This document shows positions 59,428 to 64,000 of a stretch of 64,000 nt of DNA, one piece after another; position 1 is the first letter of the stretch; each line of letters starts with the position of its first letter. Made by a program: the position numbers and the translations under genes. Source of the stretch: Armatimonadetes bacterium 55-13. GTDB lineage: Bacteria > Armatimonadota > Fimbriimonadia > Fimbriimonadales > Fimbriimonadaceae. Below the pieces are notes generated by a model. It had not been told where the DNA came from. It made no database searches and worked only from the letters and a program-made list of their open reading frames with translations. The stretch spans positions 434,436 through 498,435 of the forward strand of contig MKRX01000006.1 of NCBI GenBank assembly GCA_001898035.1, written 5' to 3'.

Positions 59428-60186
59428 TTACTTCTTATTGCGTCGGCGTCGAATCAAACCCAACGCACCCAGTCCAAGCGCCGCCATGGAAGCAGGCTCC
59501 GGAACCGGGTTGGCTCGCGACGTGAAGGTCACGTCATCGATAGCCAATGCGTGGTCATTTCCAGAATCGTTGAGGTCCGTCCACTTGATCCACAGGCTAG
59601 AGCCAGCCGTCCAGACAGAAGACAAGTTAACCATGTCGTTCAGAGTGGTTCGATTCGCCGCGGCATTGCCATTCAATGCGCCCGCCGTAGTGGTGTGAAT
59701 CGGGCCTGTAAAGTCCAAGCTGGTAACCGAAGTCCAGGTACCCGTCGTGAGAGATGTTGCGTCCAGCGAGTAAGCAAAGCTCAACTTCTGAGCGGTTGCG
59801 TTACCGCCGTTGCGCCACTGTTCGCCGGTGTACTGCAAAACGAAGAAGTCTGCGTCTCCGCCCATCAAATTGACGAAATTAGCACCGTAGATCATATCTC
59901 CTGCGCTGTTGGATCCGACCGAACCCAATGCTCGCTCGTTATCAGTAGAGGCAGAACCGTAGCTATGAACGCCACCCGTCGTGCTCGTTCCAGAGTCGGC
60001 AATATAGGTCGTCTTGTTCGCGTACCAGCCGAGCAACGTGCTGTTGTCTGTCCAAGTATTCGAAGTGCCGGTCATCGCCAGAGTGTTGAAGTCTTGGCTG
60101 TAAGTACCACCCGAATAACTAACCTGAGCCATCGCGGCGCTGATCAGGCTCAGAGAGCCAACGCCGATAAGTGCAATTCGCTTCAT
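59428..60186 (-). CDS. PEP-CTERM sorting-domain protein
   Basis: The start at 60186 gives [20 protein letters not shown], a clear signal peptide; an ATG 6 bp upstream is also possible. The 252-aa protein is Ser/Thr/Gly-rich and beta-rich ([20 protein letters not shown]). It ends with the PEP-CTERM tripartite signal: VPEPAS, a hydrophobic segment ([12 protein letters not shown]) and a basic tail (RRRRNKK). The tail is cut by an exosortase and the protein is released or anchored at the surface. No exosortase gene is in the window. Confidence 0.93.
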   Translation of the reverse strand: MKRIALIGVGSLSLISAAMAQVSYSGGTYSQDFNTLAMTGTSNTWTDNSTLLGWYANKTTYIADSGTSTTGGVHSYGSASTDNERALGSVGSNSAGDMIYGANFVNLMGGDADFFVLQYTGEQWRNGGNATAQKLSFAYSLDATSLTTGTWTSVTSLDFTGPIHTTTAGALNGNAAANRTTLNDMVNLSSVWTAGSSLWIKWTDLNDSGNDHALAIDDVTFTSRANPVPEPASMAALGLGALGLIRRRRNKK

Positions 60187-60405
60187 ACGCATTCTCCAAT
60201 TCAAGACACGGCAACCCCAGCGTCCACCGATTCCTGACAATAATAGCAGTCAAGAACCAAAGTAAAAACTGATAATTTTGCCTATATCGTATTTTCCCGA
60301 TCGAACGGACCTGCAAATACACGCCCGTCCGTCCCAGAAGATAAAGACAATCTACAGGCCCAAAGTTAAGATGGTGTTAGCGACCAAGGCAACCCGTATT
60401 TCTAC

Positions 60406-61083
60406 CTATACAAGTACAGGATCGTCCATGCCAAGTTCCGCAAAAGCGTTCTTCCTCAGAATGCAAGAATCGCATCTTCCACAGGCTCGACCATTTGGCA
60501 ACGGATCGTAGCAAGAGTGCGTCATCCCGTAGTCCACACCCAACGAGAGCCCCCGCTCGATGATCTGTACTTTGGTCAGCGCGATCAAAGGAGCGTGAAT
60601 GCGCATCCGCTTCCCTTCCACCCCCGCCTTCGTGGCAAGCTGCGCCAAGTGCTCAAAAGCGGCAATGTACTCCGGTCGGCAGTCTGGGTACCCGCTGTAA
60701 TCCACCGCGTTCACCCCCACAAAAATGTCCGTCGCCCCCACCACTTCCGCATAGCCCAACGCCAGCGAAAGCATCACCGTGTTACGAGCAGGCACATAAG
60801 TGATCGGAATATCTTGCATCGCGGATTCATCGCGATCCTTCGGAACGTCCAGCCCCGAGTCGGTCAAAGCCGAGCCTCCCAAGGTGTCGAGGTTCACCGA
60901 AACAAACCGATGCTCCGTCGCCCCCAAAGCCGCCGCCACCCGCACCGCCGCATCCACCTCCACCTGGTGCCGCTGTCCATAAAGAACGGACAAAGCATAA
61001 ACATCAAACCCCAGGTCTCGAGCAACCGCCAAAACCGTAGCCGAGTCCAACCCACCACTCAAAAGGAGCACGCACTTAGGCAT
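60406..61083 (-). CDS. queC: 7-cyano-7-deazaguanine synthase
   Basis: QueC makes preQ0 from 7-carboxy-7-deazaguanine for queuosine (or deazapurine DNA) synthesis. The 225-aa product has the PP-loop [13 protein letters not shown] (S9-G-G-x-D-S) and the C-terminal zinc site [19 protein letters not shown] (four cysteines). The length is standard. No queD, queE or queF gene is adjacent, and I see no preQ1 riboswitch upstream, where the 70-bp repeats begin 18 bp from the start codon. Confidence 0.95.
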   Translation of the reverse strand: MPKCVLLLSGGLDSATVLAVARDLGFDVYALSVLYGQRHQVEVDAAVRVAAALGATEHRFVSVNLDTLGGSALTDSGLDVPKDRDESAMQDIPITYVPARNTVMLSLALGYAEVVGATDIFVGVNAVDYSGYPDCRPEYIAAFEHLAQLATKAGVEGKRMRIHAPLIALTKVQIIERGLSLGVDYGMTHSCYDPLPNGRACGRCDSCILRKNAFAELGMDDPVLV

Positions 61084-61100
61084 AAACCCATTATCCCCAA

Positions 61101-61349
61101 GCCAAGGAGCGTATCATGGGCGGCCCGCCCATGAACTCCGCCGCTCACCACCAACCCAAAATCCCAACAAGAAAAGGAGCGTATCACGGGCGGCTCGCCC
61201 ATGAAGTCCGCCGCCCACCACCAACCCAAAATCCCAACAAGCCAAGGAGCGTATCATGGGCGGCCCGCCCATGAACTCCGCCGCTCACCACCAACCCAAA
61301 ATCCCAACAAGCCAAGGACCGTATCCTGGGCGGCCCTCCCAGGAACTCC
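61101..61349. repeat. 70-bp tandem repeat array with internal palindrome
   Basis: Three 70-bp units (61101-61170, 61171-61240, 61241-61310) and a 39-bp partial fourth unit. Each has GCGTATCATGGGCGGCCCGCCCATGA, shown here as a palindrome with arms TCATGGGCGG and CCGCCCATGA, then a C/A-rich spacer. Unit 4 has TCCTGGG/CCCAGGA, where both arms changed together. The region 61350-61428 beyond it holds no gene, only a weak hairpin remnant. The 345-bp gap 61084-61428 therefore contains only this array. Confidence 0.9.
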
Positions 61350-61428
61350 AGCTACCTGAAACTCGTGGGCTTCTTCGAAAGCCCATGACCAACAAAACGT
61401 AGCGGAATCCTCGACGACCGCGAAGCGA

Positions 61429-62292
61429 CTACGCGCTCACCGCTTCTGGCTCGCGCTCGTAATCCCCCGCCATGATCCGCTCGAACGCCCCGCTCAGCAC
61501 CCAGCGCTCAAGCTGCTGCGTGCGGTGGACCGGCATCGGGTGAGAATAGGTCCCCGTCTTAGAAAGGAAGATCAAAACCTTGCCCAGTTCGTCCATGATC
61601 GACGTGTCCTGATAAGCCCGCGCCTGTTCCATGAACGCTTCGCGGCTCTGTTCGCCACGCAACCGCGTCGGCCCCGCCGTCAGCGCAATGTTCGCGTCCA
61701 CGCTGATGTCCAGCGATTGCGAAACCAAAAGCCCCGCCCGGTCCGCCGTAATTTCTGCTTGGCGAGACCACTCCTCATAGGCCAAGATCAGCCCGATCGT
61801 CGCCACATCTCCCAACCCAAACGTTCGCCGACCAATCATCTCCAACAATGGGAACAGCACCGCGCCCACCGACTTGTAAAGCACATGCTTCGCCTTGATG
61901 TGCCCCAACTCGTGCCCAATTAAGTGGAAAAGCTCCTCGTCCGTCAACGTATCCACAATCGAGGACCGAAGCGTGATATACGGCCGCTCCACCCCGCTCG
62001 TCCAAGCATTCGGGAAGGGGTTGCTCGTCAAGTACAACTCCGGCTCCGGCATGTCCAAAACCGCTGCCGACTCGCGCATGATGTCGTAAAGCGTCTTGTA
62101 CTGCGTCGGCCCACATCGAACCGACATGCTCATGTTGTAGCAATAGAACCAGCGGTCCAGGCCAAGCTCATAGAACTTCTGAATCACCTGAGGAAGTAAG
62201 GGAATTCGCTTCAGCTTATCAAGCGCCCATCGGTCGGTATCCGCAATGAACGCCTCGGCGGCGATGCCTTCGAAATGCTTGCGCGTGGCCAT
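61429..62292 (-). CDS. M48-family metallopeptidase
   Basis: The 287-aa protein has the zinc motif HLIGHELGHIKAKHV (HExxH, about 122-136), with a second site in EITADRAGLLV (about 182) whose glutamate is the third ligand. The N-terminus (LKRIPLLPQVIQKFYELGLD) is typical of the small soluble M48 family (HtpX/Oma1-like core, here with few membrane segments). It probably degrades misfolded membrane or envelope proteins. The start at 62292 lies 43 bp downstream of the LacI gene end on the same strand, so they may be cotranscribed. Confidence 0.9.
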   Translation of the reverse strand: MATRKHFEGIAAEAFIADTDRWALDKLKRIPLLPQVIQKFYELGLDRWFYCYNMSMSVRCGPTQYKTLYDIMRESAAVLDMPEPELYLTSNPFPNAWTSGVERPYITLRSSIVDTLTDEELFHLIGHELGHIKAKHVLYKSVGAVLFPLLEMIGRRTFGLGDVATIGLILAYEEWSRQAEITADRAGLLVSQSLDISVDANIALTAGPTRLRGEQSREAFMEQARAYQDTSIMDELGKVLIFLSKTGTYSHPMPVHRTQQLERWVLSGAFERIMAGDYEREPEAVSA

Positions 62293-62335
62293 GATCGATC
62301 TACTATACGACCGATCCTCAAAAGGGATGCACCAA

Positions 62336-63364
62336 CTAGGCCGTTGCGCCCTCTAACAGATCCACCGGCAGCGTCGTCCCCATCGGAACCTCTTCGCCCG
62401 CCACCCGTCGCATCAAAACCTTGATCGCCGTCTCCGCCACCAAAGCCCAATGCGCGTCGATCGTCGTCAACCACCTTCGCCGACCAAACTCCACTGAGAT
62501 CCCGTTGTAGCCCATCACCGCCACATCTCCTGGCACAGAGAAACCCATCTCTTCCAAGTCTGCCACCGTCTGGTCCGCATTCATATCTTCCCAGCACGCA
62601 ATCGCCGTCGGTCGATCCGGCCCCAGCATGATTCGCTTCTCAGGATCGGTCAGGCCACTCCAGCCCCCCGCCACCGTCATCGTCCCGTCCACCACTTCCA
62701 ACCCCAAAGCCGCCGCCTCTTCCCGAAACGCGGTTTCTCGACGAATGGTAGAGGCGTACTCGCAAAACGCCGGTCGGTACATCACCCGCCGATGCCCCTT
62801 CTCATGCAGATACCGAGCCTGAATCCGCCCTCCTTCCGCGTCGTCCACCACCACCGAAGGCAAGAAATCGACCTGATCTACAATTGCCACGGCAGGCACC
62901 CGAGATTCCGCGATGATGTGAGGCAACTGGTGGTGCGTCGAAGCATGGACAATCACCCCATCTGCCCGACCATCGAGCAACGACTGGGCAATCGAGTGAT
63001 CATCAGCCTCCGGTGGCCCCGTGTGAATCAGTAAGTCCACTCCACACTGCGCACACCCCACCTGGAGCCCCCCCATAATCTCCGCGAAGAAGTAGTTCTT
63101 GGCGCTCAACTCCTCGTACCCAGAGTAAATCGCCACCACCCCCGACCGCTGCCTAACCAACGACCGCGCCACATTGTTAGGCCGATACCCAAACCGCCGA
63201 GCCGCCTCCAAAATCGCTTCCCGAGTCTTATCAGAAACCCGAGTCCCGGACTTGGCTCCGTTCAGCACATAGGAAGCCGTGGTGATCGTAACCCCCACTT
63301 CCTGCGCAATATCCTTAAGAGTAGGCCGCCCACCCACCGAACGCCCTTTAGAGATTTTTTCCAC
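62336..63364 (-). CDS. LacI-family transcriptional regulator
   Basis: The 342-aa protein has the LacI helix-turn-helix (PTLKDIAQEVGVTITTASYV, about 14-33; hinge helix NNVARSLVRQRSG) and a periplasmic-binding-protein-like core with effector pocket. The given start is a GTG at 63364. A GTG at 63337 with AAAGGG 6 bp before it gives MGGRPTLKDIAQ, closer to the usual LacI beginning. A LacI-style operator overlaps the promoter region, so it probably represses itself. The sugar sensed and the target genes are unknown; the M48 gene follows on the same strand. Confidence 0.92.
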   Translation of the reverse strand: MEKISKGRSVGGRPTLKDIAQEVGVTITTASYVLNGAKSGTRVSDKTREAILEAARRFGYRPNNVARSLVRQRSGVVAIYSGYEELSAKNYFFAEIMGGLQVGCAQCGVDLLIHTGPPEADDHSIAQSLLDGRADGVIVHASTHHQLPHIIAESRVPAVAIVDQVDFLPSVVVDDAEGGRIQARYLHEKGHRRVMYRPAFCEYASTIRRETAFREEAAALGLEVVDGTMTVAGGWSGLTDPEKRIMLGPDRPTAIACWEDMNADQTVADLEEMGFSVPGDVAVMGYNGISVEFGRRRWLTTIDAHWALVAETAIKVLMRRVAGEEVPMGTTLPVDLLEGATA

Positions 63365-63367
63365 TTG

Positions 63368-63381
63368 AATGAACGGTCATT
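63368..63381. promoter_or_regulatory. Possible LacI-type operator before the LacI gene
   Basis: AATGAACGGTCATT has 5-bp arms around ACGG with a central CG, the pattern of LacI-family operators. It begins 3 bp upstream of the GTG at 63364. Confidence 0.45.
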
Positions 63382-63436
63382 GTAACCACGAACCCAACGA
63401 AGGCCAAATTCGAAGACCACAAATGGCCCCAGATGC

Positions 63437-64000
63437 TCAAGTTGAGGTGCCGTACCCTGGCTCAGATCCGGCAAACACCTTCACCCCATCTAAGATCACC
63501 TTCACCACATTTGCTTCGAAGCGAGGCTCCAGCAATTTACATTCGTCCCTAAGCTTGAGATAGGCAGACTCATTGTTCCAAGCCAGTTTGAGTCGAAAGC
63601 TCCGTTTGTAGATCTTTCGCATCAGTGTGACAATCCAATCGTTGAGCGGATCCATCCCCAACGCCTGCTCGCCCCGGAGTTCAGCAAGATCCCACCGCTT
63701 GGCCTGCGCATAGGCGTTGGCCGCAAAATAGAAACTCTGGCTATCTGTGGGCCGCAACTCGCAAGCCCGATCAAAGCTTGCCGCGCTCTGCGCAAAGTCC
63801 CTTCGCTCAAACATCACTCGCCCCCGAATGAAGTGCGAGTAATAGAAGTGCGGCTGTTGATCGACAATTTCACGCGATTCGAGATCCGCGTCCTCCCCTG
63901 TCAAATCGCCAAGCCTTGAGAGGGCATTCAGCCTCTGCAAAGGAGAGGGCCCCGACCCAACAACATCAAGAGCAGCATCACTCGCCCGAGCAAAAAGCTC
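63437..64000 (-). CDS. TPR-repeat protein, 5'-truncated by window edge
   Basis: The frame is open to the right edge, so the N-terminus lies outside the window. The 187 visible residues contain TPR-like units (YSHFIRGRVMFERRDFAQSA, ASFDRACELRPTDSQSFYFA, ANAYAQAKRWDLAELRGEQA). TPRs bind other proteins; the partner is unknown. It is upstream of the LacI gene on the same strand, separated by 72 bp. Confidence 0.75.
   Translation of the reverse strand, partial: ELFARASDAALDVVGSGPSPLQRLNALSRLGDLTGEDADLESREIVDQQPHFYYSHFIRGRVMFERRDFAQSAASFDRACELRPTDSQSFYFAANAYAQAKRWDLAELRGEQALGMDPLNDWIVTLMRKIYKRSFRLKLAWNNESAYLKLRDECKLLEPRFEANVVKVILDGVKVFAGSEPGYGTST

Noticed and set aside
61084-61170. preQ1 riboswitch upstream of queC
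   Set aside because: Only 17 bp separate queC from the repeat array, and no preQ1 aptamer pattern is visible.
61101-61349. CRISPR array
   Set aside because: The 70-bp units are directly adjoining and nearly identical along their whole length. There are no variable spacers and no cas genes.

Overview
The window looks like chromosomal DNA of a diderm, moderately GC-rich bacterium, most likely a member of the Armatimonadota (Fimbriimonas-type). This is an inference from gene content, not a database match. The supporting signs are a PEP-CTERM protein, an RND pump with its periplasmic adaptor, a tandem pair of GspF/PilC-type membrane proteins, a cyanobacterial-style Ycf45/R3H ATPase, an AfsR-like regulator outside a typical actinobacterial context, and the rpmH-rnpA-yidD-yidC-jag gene order. 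No rRNA operon, CRISPR array, prophage or intact insertion sequence is visible.

Layout. Positions 1-1411 hold a truncated hypothetical gene and an orphan Abi/HEPN-type protein in AT-richer DNA. 1577-6829 (minus) encodes an RNA methyltransferase, then a GH43-like glycosidase, an esterase and an M14 peptidase. 6975-11057 (plus) has an HtrA protease, the Ycf45-like ATPase and two small membrane proteins. 11096-12601 (minus) has a small hypothetical gene, prfA and tRNA-His. 12676-17937 (plus) runs folK, two GspF-like proteins, a membrane J-domain protein and fabD. 17940-19010 has a gene whose coding signal extends upstream of any usable start, and a GNAT gene. 19083-25711 carries an AfsR-like regulator, a thioredoxin-like protein and the fatty acid genes fabG, acpP and fabF. 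25762-31408 has a DUF6624-like protein, a Xer recombinase, an ECF sigma factor, a small receiver-like gene pair, a second TlpA-like protein, tRNA-Pro and an aldo/keto reductase.

From 31533 there is a large secreted protein of unknown function, then a sugar-processing run (Gfo/Idh/MocA dehydrogenase, GH125 alpha-mannosidase, SGNH hydrolase), a MarR regulator divergent from a ClC channel, and a MarR/RND/HlyD efflux operon. 44809-54748 holds an M16 peptidase, membrane proteins, a CNNM/CorC-type protein, PhoU, an ABC exporter, an acyltransferase and an MFS carrier. 54808-57817 is the translation and membrane-insertion block (jag/khpB, yidC, yidD, rnpA, rpmH), here next to leuC rather than dnaA. 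The right end has a PEP-CTERM protein, queC, a 70-bp tandem repeat array, an M48 peptidase, a LacI regulator and a truncated TPR gene.

The most unusual features are structural. There is a dispersed palindromic element that also forms a 70-bp tandem array with compensatory arm changes, and a heptanucleotide tandem repeat translated inside a GspF-like protein. A near-perfect palindrome spans the start codon of an esterase. Several genes appear to lack an ATG, GTG or TTG start: rnpA, the CNNM protein, and the family member near 18 kb. I did not find a convincing complete new multi-gene defence or biosynthetic system.
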